Source: an uncultured Prevotella sp.
GTDB taxonomy: Bacteria > Bacteroidota > Bacteroidia > Bacteroidales > Bacteroidaceae
DNA length: 46,785 nucleotides
Reading direction: 5' to 3'
NCBI GenBank assembly: GCA_905233985.1
Contig: CAJOFA010000030.1
Coordinates: 1-46,785, forward strand
Part shown: in pieces, positions 1 through 7,882 of the stretch
Numbering within the stretch: position 1 is the stretch's first letter
How the letters are laid out: each line of letters begins with the position of its first letter
Notes under the pieces: model-generated
The model's database searches: none
Seen by the model: only the letters and a program-made list of their open reading frames with translations
Told to the model about the DNA's origin: nothing
Program-made: the position numbers and the translations under genes

Positions 1-372
1 GGAGGATGAAGGGTGGAGGGTGGAGGGTGGAGGGTGGAGGGTAAACTCCCTGCCGAACCATACCGTTCCCTCGTAGAACAACAGTTGGGGGTCGGCGGTG
101 TTCCAGTCGGTGGGGATGTTCATCACGGGCGACTCGTCGTAGCTGAATTCTATCAGGTCCGACGGGCGTTTCGGCTTCGTATTGTTGCCAAAGCCAGACC
201 ACGCACCAATATCCTGCACATCCATGAAATAATGCCACGGCCCGTTCAGGCTCACGACATTCCTTGCATACACATTCTGCGGCGCAGGCACCTCCCTGAC
301 GGGCTCGTCAGCAGCCCGCAAGCCCACCGTCCAAGCAAACAACCCAATGAATAACAATAGAATCTTCTTCAT
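1..372 (-). CDS. Glycoside hydrolase family 2 protein, N-terminal part (runs off the window edge)
   Basis: This reading frame starts at the ATG at 372 and stays open to position 1, giving 124 residues without a stop. It opens with a signal peptide (MKKILLLFIGLFAWTVGLRA). The segment that follows contains SLNGPWHYFMD and LLFYEGTVWF, typical of the N-terminal sugar-binding jelly roll of GH2 enzymes (beta-galactosidase, beta-glucuronidase, beta-mannosidase). The catalytic barrel lies outside the window, so the substrate cannot be named. It follows the M6 protease gene on the same strand by 23 bp, so the two are probably co-transcribed. The last visible residues are encoded by a 7-bp tandem repeat (TLHPPPSTLHPPP), an unusual insertion just after the conserved GTVWF strand. 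An exported glycosidase is likely; the exact family is less certain. Confidence 0.75.
   Translation of the reverse strand, partial: MKKILLLFIGLFAWTVGLRAADEPVREVPAPQNVYARNVVSLNGPWHYFMDVQDIGAWSGFGNNTKPKRPSDLIEFSYDESPVMNIPTDWNTADPQLLFYEGTVWFGREFTLHPPPSTLHPSSS
11..42. repeat. 7-bp tandem repeat (GGGTGGA) inside the GH2 gene
   Basis: About four and a half uninterrupted copies of GGGTGGA lie here. The unit is not a multiple of three, so each three units add seven residues in frame (minus-strand reading STLHPPP). It belongs with the other short repeats found inside genes of this window and could vary in copy number, which would shift the reading frame of the glycosidase. Confidence 0.85.
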
Positions 373-395
373 GTTGCAAAGTTTCATCCAGTATT

Positions 396-2549
396 TTACC
401 TTCTGACCTTTTTGCCGTTGATAATATAGATGCCTCGTCCGAGGGCATTGACATCAGTTCCCACATAACGGCCGTCAAGGGTGTAAATGCACTGAGGGTT
501 GACCGTTGAGGGTTGAGTGCGGACACCTTGTATCGCTGTGGTTTCGGGGGCATTGACAACCACCTCGTCCAGGAAGAAGCGACCCTGTGTCTGAGCAAAC
601 GTCACCTTAATATGACCAGTACCCGTCAGCGTCATAGTATAGTCAGTCCAATTACCCTTCTCCAGCGTCAATTCAGCAGGCTCCACCGTGCCGCCTTCCA
701 CAGAAAGCGTCAGCGTCGTACCGTCCTTGGCGGCATTCCAGGCAGCAGCCCTGAAGGTCATGGTTGTGGTACCGTTCAAAGCAATGACAGGTGTCGTTGC
801 CGAACCCACTATACCTGACGTGCCGAACTTAGCACACTGATCGGCACCATACGCCCTGGCAGCCTCCCATCCTTCGTTGTCAGCCACGAACTGGCTGCTG
901 GCAATAGAACCGCTCCATGCACCGTCATTACCGCCCGTACCTTCACACTGATCAAATGATTCGTAGAACAGAGGTTCCGTCTGGGCAGAGCTATAGGAAG
1001 CCACGAAGTTGAACGAAATCTTGCCTTCGGAATCCTGCGTAATCTCTTCCACAGAGGAGTCGATGAAGAACGTGCCGTCAGCGTTCTTATTATACAACCG
1101 CGCAGCATTCTTGGCTATGTTGTCATAAGTCTTGAAATTGCGATTGAAGGCTTTGACATTGCCTTGCGGGAACGGGTCGGTCTCAATACCCTCGTCCGTG
1201 AAATAAACATTACCCTCCCAGTATTCACTTTGATAACGTCCGTCAGCAGGCACCACCGTCATGCGCTGGTGGTCGGGGTCGTCGTTGGGTTGGTTTGCTG
1301 CCCATACATCGGCGTCGTAGTCACAGTGAATAATGAGCAGTCCGGCGCCGGGCAGCGCAGCATCCCAGCCGTCAAGCTGACGGTTTTCCAACAGGTAGAA
1401 CTCATCCGGATGAGCCTTATTATATATGACGTAACACTCGCCGCCGCTTTGCAGTGACTGCATGTTCTCCACCGTCACGTCATTCTCATTCAGCTCGATG
1501 GGTTCCAACCAACCAGCCGCCCAACGCTCATAACTGGTGTAACCCGCAGGGCAGAAACTGTTGCCATTGTAGCTGCCGGCATCCATCAAATCCCATGATC
1601 CCATGCCCTGACCGCCACTGTAGTCAGTGTCGTAGAAGTCAGGATAGCCAAGACAATGAGAGAACTCATGGCACATCGTTCCGATGCCTTCAAGACTGCC
1701 GTCAGCCATCAGCTCAGGGCCACAGGCGTAGGTGTTTACTGTAAACCCCTCAGCCACAGAGACAGGCCCAGAGCCGTCACCATAGTATTGAGAAGAAAAT
1801 AAGTCATATTGATGGGGCCAGATGGTATTTGCACCACCACCGTCAGCTTCACCGCATCCAGCATAGATAACATAGACCTGCTCCACGTAGCCGTCGCCAT
1901 TCCAGTCATACTCTGACCAGTCACTCACCAGCTCCTTGGCCTGTTCCACAGCCTCACACACCATCTCACCGGCATGCATGTCATTGCCCTGTGAATCATT
2001 GGAGCCATAATAGCTGGCATTCTTACTCACGGTCAACGGACCCAACACTTCGAAGTCAATCTCAAACTGTTCGCCGCTCTGTGCTTTGAAATAGTCAGCC
2101 ATAGAGCCCATAAACTGCCCTTCCGAGTAGCCCTCCTCGTTGGCAATACGTTGGTAGAGCGCATTGTTGTGATTTGTCTGGAACTGCACGTCCTGATAGT
2201 TCACCAATAGAACAAGACACCGCTTCGTTCCCGTGTAATGACCAACAGTACCCACACGTCGCGGCAGACGCTGCACACGCTGAGCATTCGCCTTAGCACG
2301 AAGAGCTTTGGCACGTGCCATGATAGCCTTGGCATCCACCTGCTGAAAGGTAGTCGCACCCTGAGTCATCAAATAGGCACGTCCGTCTTCGCCCAGCCAG
2401 TAATGGCCGAACTCATCACCCTTGAGCTGTGCTCTGATTTCTGTTCCGTCACTGAGTGTCAGTGTCTTCCATACCCCTGGTTTCACAGGGACCGCAGCTG
2501 CTCCCAGCACCATCAGGAGGAGCGTGCATATTAATAGAATTTTCTTCAT
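396..2549 (-). CDS. Secreted M6 family metalloprotease with C-terminal sorting-like tail
   Basis: The 717-residue protein begins with a signal peptide (residues 1 to about 19) and a short pro-region. The zinc site is HEFSH at residues 294-298 followed by GYPDFYD, the pattern of M6 (immune inhibitor A-like) peptidases. A region around 520-665 (ending near FFLDEVVV) looks like a beta-sandwich accessory domain. The last 30 residues, with LDGR and GIYIINGKK, resemble the C-terminal tails of many secreted Prevotella proteins, so export beyond the outer membrane is plausible. A short repeat in DNA near 493-517 encodes TQPSTVNPQ between this tail and the previous domain. The gene has its own promoter at 2607-2637 and precedes the GH2 gene. 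A role in degrading external protein is inferred; the substrate is unknown. Confidence 0.88.
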   Translation of the reverse strand: MKKILLICTLLLMVLGAAAVPVKPGVWKTLTLSDGTEIRAQLKGDEFGHYWLGEDGRAYLMTQGATTFQQVDAKAIMARAKALRAKANAQRVQRLPRRVGTVGHYTGTKRCLVLLVNYQDVQFQTNHNNALYQRIANEEGYSEGQFMGSMADYFKAQSGEQFEIDFEVLGPLTVSKNASYYGSNDSQGNDMHAGEMVCEAVEQAKELVSDWSEYDWNGDGYVEQVYVIYAGCGEADGGGANTIWPHQYDLFSSQYYGDGSGPVSVAEGFTVNTYACGPELMADGSLEGIGTMCHEFSHCLGYPDFYDTDYSGGQGMGSWDLMDAGSYNGNSFCPAGYTSYERWAAGWLEPIELNENDVTVENMQSLQSGGECYVIYNKAHPDEFYLLENRQLDGWDAALPGAGLLIIHCDYDADVWAANQPNDDPDHQRMTVVPADGRYQSEYWEGNVYFTDEGIETDPFPQGNVKAFNRNFKTYDNIAKNAARLYNKNADGTFFIDSSVEEITQDSEGKISFNFVASYSSAQTEPLFYESFDQCEGTGGNDGAWSGSIASSQFVADNEGWEAARAYGADQCAKFGTSGIVGSATTPVIALNGTTTMTFRAAAWNAAKDGTTLTLSVEGGTVEPAELTLEKGNWTDYTMTLTGTGHIKVTFAQTQGRFFLDEVVVNAPETTAIQGVRTQPSTVNPQCIYTLDGRYVGTDVNALGRGIYIINGKKVRR

Positions 2550-2606
2550 AAGCTATTATAGTTTCATTTGTAATTGTTTTTAAATATTGCTTGCAACTTG
2601 ATGTTG

Positions 2607-2637
2607 CAAAGATACAAATAATTTTTCAAACATGCAA
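2607..2637 (-). promoter_or_regulatory. Bacteroidetes-type promoter of the M6 protease gene
   Basis: On the minus strand a TTG (2637-2635) is followed after 20 bp by TATCTTTG (2614-2607), the -33/-7 arrangement of Bacteroidetes sigma factor promoters. The ATG lies about 58 bp downstream. Confidence 0.75.
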
Positions 2638-3010
2638 CACTTTGGGTCAAATTATTTTCAATCTCAAATCCTGATACTCCGTCTTGACATAGTCGTAAAG
2701 TTTTAAAAGGTTTGTAATAGAAGTTTATTATCGCCGTGCTTTCTTGTCGCAAAGGCCGTAGTTTTTCGTACTTTGGTGCCATCTCAGACGCGGTTATGTA
2801 CCGCCTCAGACGTTCTTAGGTACCAAGTGCGACGCCCTCACATACCTTGTAACCTGACGCCATTGGTTGCGACTCGTTGAACGACAATGCAAAAGTATAA
2901 CCTTCCCCTTGGGCTATTTCGAGATAGTGATGCAAGCGATAAACATCAAGAAGTCGAAGATCAAGCGCAGCGACTGAAAGAACGTGTGAACCCGGTTCGC
3001 AAACGAAAAC
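2638..3010. other. Intergenic region without a convincing gene
   Basis: The stretch between the protease promoter and the tRNA-Ser terminator has no open frame I would call a gene. A 72-codon minus-strand frame (2564-2782) overlaps the protease promoter, lacks a recognisable domain and is AT-rich like non-coding DNA. The region holds the 22-bp phased repeat at 2783-2848 and a minus-strand TACTTTTG box at 2890-2897 without a clear -33 element. That box could drive a short transcript across the repeat. Confidence 0.5.
2783..2848. repeat. Three imperfect units repeated at exactly 22 bp
   Basis: Units start at 2783, 2805 and 2827. GACG occurs at 2787, 2809 and 2831, and TACC at 2799, 2821 and 2843, each exactly 22 bp apart; the first two units also share CTCA before GACG. 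The bases between vary. A degenerate right half (GGTGCC) precedes unit 1 in phase. Two-turn spacing suggests a series of protein-binding sites on one face of the helix. No function is known. Confidence 0.65.
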
Positions 3011-3040
3011 AAAAAAACGCCAAGCATGAACTTGACGTTT
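3011..3040 (-). terminator. Terminator of tRNA-Ser
   Basis: Read on the minus strand, a stem CGTCAAG/CTTGGCG (one G-U pair) with a short loop is followed by seven T residues, directly behind the tRNA gene. Confidence 0.8.
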
Positions 3041-3046
3041 TGTTTG

Positions 3047-3131
3047 CGGAGAGAGAGGGATTCGAACCCCCGGTGCCTCTCAGCACGACGGTTTTCAAGA
3101 CCGTTGTAATCGACCACTCTACCATCTCTCC
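3047..3131 (-). tRNA. tRNA-Ser (anticodon TGA)
   Basis: The 85-nt minus-strand sequence folds as a class II tRNA. It has acceptor stem GGAGAGA/TCTCTCC, anticodon loop CTTGAAA giving TGA, a long variable arm (GTGCTGAGAGGCAC) typical of serine tRNAs, and a T-loop TTCGAAT. CCA is not encoded. A hairpin terminator follows. Confidence 0.95.
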
Positions 3132-3159
3132 AGTGCCCGAATTGCTTCAAAGCGGTTTA

Positions 3160-3260
3160 AATTGAAAATTGAGAATTGAAAATTGAGAATTGTCCAACAA
3201 TTAACAAGAATTAACGTCGTTGAACTTAAAAACTCTTAACTATTAACGCTCAACTCTCAA
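3160..3260. repeat. Low-complexity spacer (AATTGAGAATTGAAA-like) before mutS2
   Basis: The spacer contains tandem near-copies of AAATTGAGAATTG and a second run of TTAACTATTAACGCTCAACTCTCAAC. Similar low-complexity runs fill many gene gaps in this window (8041, 9594, 12547, 17030, 25483, 29378, 40745) and resemble the repeats inserted in frame in mutS2 and the M3 peptidase gene. Confidence 0.6.
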
Positions 3261-3268
3261 CTTTTTTG

Positions 3269-3276
3269 TACCTTCG
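3269..3276 (+). promoter_or_regulatory. -7 box (TACCTTCG) of mutS2, almost abutting the start codon
   Basis: TACCTTCG ends only 4 nt before the ATG at 3281, so the transcript would start at or beside the ATG. No convincing -33 element is seen at the usual spacing. Confidence 0.5.
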
Positions 3277-3280
3277 CACC

Positions 3281-5857
3281 ATGATTTATCCGAAGAATTT
3301 TGAAAGCAAGATAGGCTTTAACGAGGTACGGACGCTGTTGAAAGAGCATTGCCTAAGTACTTTGGGCAAGGAGAAGGTTGACCAGCTGACGTTCTCGACA
3401 CGTGCCGACGAGGTGAACGAATGGCTCTGTCAGGTGCGTGAGTTCCGCCGTCTGCTGGCAGAGCATGAGACGCTGCCGTTCAACTTCTTCATCGACGTGC
3501 GTGGGGCCATCAGCCGCATCCGACTGGAGAACACCCACCTGGAAGAAAACGAGCTGTTTGACCTGCGCCGTTCGCTGGAGACGATCTCGAAAATCGTGGA
3601 GCTGCTTCACCAGGGACAAGACACGTCTGCCGAGGAGTATGACTACCCTGCCCTGCACAGAATGACCAAGGACGTGATGACATTCCCTGCCATGATTCGT
3701 CGCATTGACTCCATCCTCGACAAATTCGGAAAAATCAAGGACTCTGCCTCGATGACGCTGGCCGGCATACGCCACGAGCTGGCGCAGACAGAGGGCAGTA
3801 TCTCAAGGACACTATTTACCATTCTGCACAGCGCACAGCGTGACGGACTGGTGGACAAAGACGCTTCGCCCGCCCTGCGTGACGGACGACTGGTCATTCC
3901 CGTGGCTCCCGCGATGAAGCGTAAGATACGGGGCATCGTACACGACGAGTCGGCAACGGGAAAGACGGTCTATATCGAGCCGACGGAAGTGGTGGAAGCC
4001 AACAACAAGGTGCGTGAGCTGGAGGCTGCTGAGCGTCGTGAAATCATCCGCATCCTCACCGTCTTCTCTGACGAGGTGCGCCCGCAGGTGCCCGAGCTGC
4101 TCAACTCCTACGACTTCCTGGGGGCCATAGACCTCGTACGTACAAAGGCGGAATGGGCTGAGCGTACCAAGAGCATCGAGCCGACGGTACAGAACAAGCC
4201 ACACATCGACTGGATCAGGGCCATCCACCCGCTGCTGCAGCTGTCGCTGGAGAAGCAGGACAAGAAGGTGGTGCCGTTGGATATCCGTCTGGAAGGCGGA
4301 AGTAAGATGGAAGATGGAAGAAGTAAGGACTTAGGCCGGTTGTTGATTATCTCCGGTCCTAATGCGGGTGGCAAGTCGGTATGTCTGAAGACCGTCGGAC
4401 TGCTGCAGTACATGTTGCAATGTGGTCTGCCTGTCCCAATGAGTGAGCACTCGACGATGGGAATGTTCCGCGACATCATGATTGACATCGGCGACGAGCA
4501 GAGCATCGAGAACGACCTGTCCACCTATTCGAGCCATCTGCTCAACATGAAACAGATGATGCGTCAGGCCAGCGAGCACACCTTATTATTAATAGACGAG
4601 TTTGGCGGCGGCACGGAGCCTACCATTGGCGGTGCCATTGCCGAGGCGATGCTCAAGCAGTTCTGGAAGAAAAAGACCTTTGCCGTCATCACCACCCACT
4701 ACCAGAACCTCAAGCACTTTGCCGAGGAGCATGAGGGAGTGGTGAACGGCGCCATGCTCTACGACCGCCATGAGATGCAGGCCCTCTTCCAGCTTGCCAT
4801 CGGTCAGCCCGGCTCTTCGTTCGCCATCGAGATAGCCCGCAAGACGGGTATTCCCGAGGAGGTCATCCATGATGCGAGTGACATCGTGGGCAGCGAATAC
4901 GTGCAGAGTGACAAATACCTGCAGGACATCGTGCGCGACAAACGCTACTGGGAGGGCAAGCGACAGACCATCCACCAATATGAAAAGAAGTTGGAGGTGA
5001 GAGGTGAGAAGCTGGATGCCAGCATCGAGGAGATTGAACGCGAGCGCAAGGCCATTCTGAGACGTGCCCAGCAACAGGCTGAGGAGCTGCTGGCTGAGAC
5101 AAACCGCAGGATAGAGAATGCCATCCGCGAAATCCGCGAGGCACAAGCCGAGAAGGAACGCACACGCCTTATCCGAGAGGAGCTGCAGGAGTTCCGCCAG
5201 CAAGTGACCAACGACAACACACGCGGTCTGATGAGCGAAGAAGAGTTCGCCCATAAACTGCGTCAGATGGAGGAGCGCAAGGCCCGCAAAGAGGAGCGCA
5301 AGGCCAAGAAGAAAGAAGAATTAAGAATAAGGAATGAAAAAATTGCTGCCGCCCAAGCCTCAAGCCTCAAATCTCAAACCTCAAACTTCAAACCCAACGA
5401 TACCGTCCGCATCAAGGGACTCACGACGGTAGGTAAGATAGAGAGCGTCTCCGGCAAGCAGGCTACCGTCATCTTTGGCGACGTGAGGTCGAAGGTAAAA
5501 CTGGAACAACTGGAGCTGGCCGAGAAGCCGAAGGAGACCCAGAAACACGAGGGGCTGGGACAAATCAACTTCAGCCGACTGACACGCGAGACCATCGAAG
5601 ACCGCCGTCAGAACTTCCATCAGGACCTTGACGTGCGCGGATTGCGAGGCGACGAGGCCATCAATACCGTCATGCATTTCATCGACGACGCCACACTCAT
5701 CGGCATGAGCCGTGTGCGCATCCTGCACGGTACGGGAACCGGCGCCCTGCGACAACTCGTGCGACAGTATCTCGGTACCGTGCCCAACGTCACTCACTTC
5801 CGTGACGAGCATGTGCAGTTTGGCGGAGCAGGCATTACCGTCGTAGATTTAGACTAA
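3281..5857 (+). CDS. mutS2: Endonuclease MutS2
   Basis: The 858-residue protein is a MutS family ATPase lacking the N-terminal mismatch-recognition domains, as in MutS2. Walker A is GPNAGGKSV around residue 359, the ABC signature and Walker B (LLLIDEFGGGTEP) follow, and TTHYQNLKHF completes the core. A long charged coiled coil covers about 520-700, and a C-terminal Smr nuclease domain (LDVRGLRGDEA near 783, HGTGTG near 817) ends the chain. MutS2 proteins act on branched DNA or stalled ribosomes; which applies here is unknown. I chose ATG 3281 because upstream in-frame codons overlap the -7 box. The gene carries four in-frame low-complexity repeats: SKMEDGRSK just before the Walker A strand, EVRGEK and ELRIRNEK in the coiled coil, and SSLKSQTSNFK before the KOW-like segment. 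Confidence 0.95.
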   Translation: MIYPKNFESKIGFNEVRTLLKEHCLSTLGKEKVDQLTFSTRADEVNEWLCQVREFRRLLAEHETLPFNFFIDVRGAISRIRLENTHLEENELFDLRRSLETISKIVELLHQGQDTSAEEYDYPALHRMTKDVMTFPAMIRRIDSILDKFGKIKDSASMTLAGIRHELAQTEGSISRTLFTILHSAQRDGLVDKDASPALRDGRLVIPVAPAMKRKIRGIVHDESATGKTVYIEPTEVVEANNKVRELEAAERREIIRILTVFSDEVRPQVPELLNSYDFLGAIDLVRTKAEWAERTKSIEPTVQNKPHIDWIRAIHPLLQLSLEKQDKKVVPLDIRLEGGSKMEDGRSKDLGRLLIISGPNAGGKSVCLKTVGLLQYMLQCGLPVPMSEHSTMGMFRDIMIDIGDEQSIENDLSTYSSHLLNMKQMMRQASEHTLLLIDEFGGGTEPTIGGAIAEAMLKQFWKKKTFAVITTHYQNLKHFAEEHEGVVNGAMLYDRHEMQALFQLAIGQPGSSFAIEIARKTGIPEEVIHDASDIVGSEYVQSDKYLQDIVRDKRYWEGKRQTIHQYEKKLEVRGEKLDASIEEIERERKAILRRAQQQAEELLAETNRRIENAIREIREAQAEKERTRLIREELQEFRQQVTNDNTRGLMSEEEFAHKLRQMEERKARKEERKAKKKEELRIRNEKIAAAQASSLKSQTSNFKPNDTVRIKGLTTVGKIESVSGKQATVIFGDVRSKVKLEQLELAEKPKETQKHEGLGQINFSRLTRETIEDRRQNFHQDLDVRGLRGDEAINTVMHFIDDATLIGMSRVRILHGTGTGALRQLVRQYLGTVPNVTHFRDEHVQFGGAGITVVDLD
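4297..4328. repeat. In-frame repeat insertion in mutS2 (AGATGGAAGATGGAAG)
   Basis: Tandem copies of ATGGAAG encode SKMEDGRSK between RLEGG and the LLIISGPNAGGKS strand. MutS2 relatives, as I remember them, join these two elements with a shorter loop. The site is a surface loop directly preceding the ATPase core. Confidence 0.6.
5359..5393. repeat. In-frame repeat insertion in mutS2 (CTCAAATCTCAAACTTCAAAC type)
   Basis: Degenerate 7-8 bp units of CTCAAAC encode SSLKSQTSNFK in the hinge between the coiled coil and the next domain. The same DNA repeat and the same octapeptide KSQTSNFK occur in the M3 peptidase gene at 15466-15505. Confidence 0.75.
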
Positions 5858-5876
5858 CCACTTAATACTGACAAAT

Positions 5877-7589
5877 ATGAACACCAAGACCACCATCAGC
5901 AAATGGGCACTGGCAGGTATCTGCGCCCTCACGCTAAGTGCCTGTTCACAACTAGGCAACACAAGTGATGAATCCACCGCGTTAACCACCGTCGGAAACC
6001 CCTATATGCCCCTGTGGGAGCACATCCCCGACGGCGAGCCCTACGTCTTTGAAGACCCCGACCAGCCAGGCAAGTACCGCGTCTATGTTTATGGCTCGCA
6101 CGACGATTTGATTACCGAATACTGCGGACGCGACCAGGTGGTGTGGTCGGCTTCGGTGGACAGTCTGAACAACTGGCGCTACGATGGTGTCATCCTCGTG
6201 GTGGACAAGAACGCCAAGGGCGAGCCCTTCGACTCGGCCGGCACCGCCGACGTGCTCTATGCCCCTGACGTGACCTTAGTGACGGACAAGAATGGCAAGA
6301 AGACCTACTACCTGTTCCCCAACGACCAGACGGGTTTCCGCAACGGACTCATCGCCAAGAGCGATCGTCCCGACGGTCCTTTCGAGGTGTGCAACTGGAG
6401 CAAGGACAACCCCAATCAGGTGGACGGTGTGCTACAGTTCGACCCGGCAGTCTTTGTCGATGACGACGGACGTGTTTACGGCTATTGGGGCTTTGAACGC
6501 TCGTATGCCGCAGAGTTCGACCCCACCACGATGGCTACCGTGAAGCCTGGCACCAAGATTATAGAGGACATGATCAGCGGTCGCAATCAGGAGGGGCGTT
6601 TCAAGTTCTTCGAGGCTTCCAGCATCCGTAAGATCAAGGACAAGTACGTCTTTATCTACAGCCGCTTTACCGAAGAGGGTGAATTCGGGCTGCCCTCGTC
6701 AAACTATACCCTCGCCTACGCCTATAGCGACAATCCCTTAGGCCCCTGGACCTACGGCGGCACCATCATCGACGGTCGTGCCCGTGAGAAGGACGAGAAC
6801 GGCAACGTCATCGCATCCGCCACGCCCGACGGTAACACCCACGGCTCTATCTGCGAAATCAACGGCCAGTGGTATGTCTTCTACCATCGTCAGACGGGTA
6901 CCGACGAATATGCGCGTCAGGCTATGGTGGCGCCCATCGACGTGAAGGTGGAAGAAGGCAAGGGCGGCAAGGTGGAGATTAGCGAGGGTGAATACAACTC
7001 CCAGGGCTTTGTGCTGAACGGCCTCAATCCCTTCGAGCGTCACTCTGCCGGCATCGCCTGCTGGTACACTGGTCCGAAGCCTGCTACCCACGAGTGGCCC
7101 AACAACACGTTCTACGGTTCCTACGTGGTAGCAAGCTATGGCGGCGAGAAAGGTCAGAACAAGGAACAGGCGCTGGCTTCGACAGCGAAGTTCAAGGCTC
7201 CCTACGACCTGCGCTACAACACGAACGCTGTGGTCAACAATACAGACGGCAGTATCGTGGGCTATAAGTACTTTAACTTCGACGCCAAGCGCTTGGATAG
7301 TTCTGATAACCTGATGCTTTGTCTGAACATCATCCCCGAGGGCATTGACGGAACCATCGAAGTGATGATGGATCGCCCGTGGGCATCCCAGGGCGGTAAG
7401 CTGATCGGGACAGCAGACCTGAAATCATACATGCCCAAGAACATCATGACGCTGGCGATAGGTATCAGCAATGAAGCCAAGAAGGAGCTCGCTGGCAAGC
7501 ATGCCATCTTCTTCATCTTCAAGTCCGACACGAAGGAGAAGTCCCTCTGCACCTTCGAGGACCTTGTCTTTACCTTCGACAACAAGTAA
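5877..7589 (+). CDS. GH43-type glycoside hydrolase lipoprotein
   Basis: The 570-residue protein has a lipoprotein signal (LTLSAC, Cys23), so it is anchored to a membrane. It then shows the five-bladed propeller pattern of glycoside hydrolase family 43. Likely catalytic residues are Asp52 (in PDGEPYVF), Asp131 (in YAPDV) and Glu246 (in FFEASS). The C-terminal part from about residue 390 looks like a beta-sandwich accessory domain. GH43 enzymes remove arabinose or xylose from plant polysaccharides; the exact substrate cannot be read from sequence. It starts 19 bp after mutS2 and has no obvious promoter, so read-through from mutS2 is possible. A bidirectional hairpin follows. The family assignment is firmer than the catalytic residue assignment. 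Confidence 0.85.
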   Translation: MNTKTTISKWALAGICALTLSACSQLGNTSDESTALTTVGNPYMPLWEHIPDGEPYVFEDPDQPGKYRVYVYGSHDDLITEYCGRDQVVWSASVDSLNNWRYDGVILVVDKNAKGEPFDSAGTADVLYAPDVTLVTDKNGKKTYYLFPNDQTGFRNGLIAKSDRPDGPFEVCNWSKDNPNQVDGVLQFDPAVFVDDDGRVYGYWGFERSYAAEFDPTTMATVKPGTKIIEDMISGRNQEGRFKFFEASSIRKIKDKYVFIYSRFTEEGEFGLPSSNYTLAYAYSDNPLGPWTYGGTIIDGRAREKDENGNVIASATPDGNTHGSICEINGQWYVFYHRQTGTDEYARQAMVAPIDVKVEEGKGGKVEISEGEYNSQGFVLNGLNPFERHSAGIACWYTGPKPATHEWPNNTFYGSYVVASYGGEKGQNKEQALASTAKFKAPYDLRYNTNAVVNNTDGSIVGYKYFNFDAKRLDSSDNLMLCLNIIPEGIDGTIEVMMDRPWASQGGKLIGTADLKSYMPKNIMTLAIGISNEAKKELAGKHAIFFIFKSDTKEKSLCTFEDLVFTFDNK

Positions 7590-7607
7590 TAGGGCAGGCA
7601 GGCCTAC

Positions 7608-7668
7608 AAAGAAATAGCAGGAAAAACCCATGAAAGTAAACTTTCTGATGATTTTCCTGCTATTCTTT
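7608..7668. terminator. Bidirectional hairpin between GH43 gene and tRNA-Thr
   Basis: Arms at 7608-7625 and 7652-7668 (AAAGAATAGCAGGAAAA type) pair over about 17 bp with one bulge, and an inner GAAAG/CTTTC hairpin sits at 7632-7645. A- and T-rich arm ends allow termination of both the GH43 gene and the opposing tRNA transcript. Confidence 0.8.
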
Positions 7669-7702
7669 GAGCCCGAAGACTCAATTGGCTTTCGCCTATC
7701 CG

Positions 7703-7776
7703 AGCCTCTTGTCGGATTCGAACCAACGACCCCGAGATTACAAATCACGTGCTCTGGCCAACTGAGCTAAAGAGGC
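7703..7776 (-). tRNA. tRNA-Thr (anticodon TGT)
   Basis: The 74-nt minus-strand sequence has acceptor stem GCCTCTT/AAGAGGC, D-arm TAGCTCAGTTGG, anticodon loop TTTGTAA (TGT) and T-loop TTCGAAT. CCA is not encoded. It begins within a few bases of the end of the SRP RNA and shares its promoter. Confidence 0.95.
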
Positions 7777-7777
7777 G

Positions 7778-7862
7778 GGTATCGCGCCGCTACAACCAAG
7801 TACCCTTGCTATGTTCCCATCCTGGGGGATTCCGAGGGAGCTGGCCGTACAAGACTGCCCGT
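7778..7862 (-). ncRNA. ffs: Small signal recognition particle RNA (4.5S type)
   Basis: On the minus strand the segment contains the SRP domain IV core: CCCCCAGG, then AUG-GGAA-CAU with a GGAA tetraloop, then AGCAAGGG. The asymmetric and symmetric loops (CAGG opposite AGCA) are those bound by the Ffh M domain. Terminal GGG/CCC could close the helix. A good promoter lies directly upstream and tRNA-Thr directly downstream, so one precursor RNA is likely processed into both. Exact ends are estimated. The RNA acts with Ffh in co-translational targeting of membrane proteins. Confidence 0.8.
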
Positions 7863-7882
7863 GTTTTTTCAAAAATCGGCTG

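Noticed and set aside
2564..2782. 72-codon minus-strand ORF
   Set aside because: It overlaps the promoter of the M6 protease gene, has no recognisable domain and lies in AT-rich non-coding DNA.
2887..3165. ORFs on both strands across the tRNA-Ser gene
   Set aside because: They exist because the tRNA and its flanks happen to lack stops; the tRNA structure explains the region.
5869..5877. TGACAAATA in front of the GH43 gene as a site of the recF-array protein
   Set aside because: It is a single half-site overlapping the start codon context with no partner or 22-bp repeat; likely chance.
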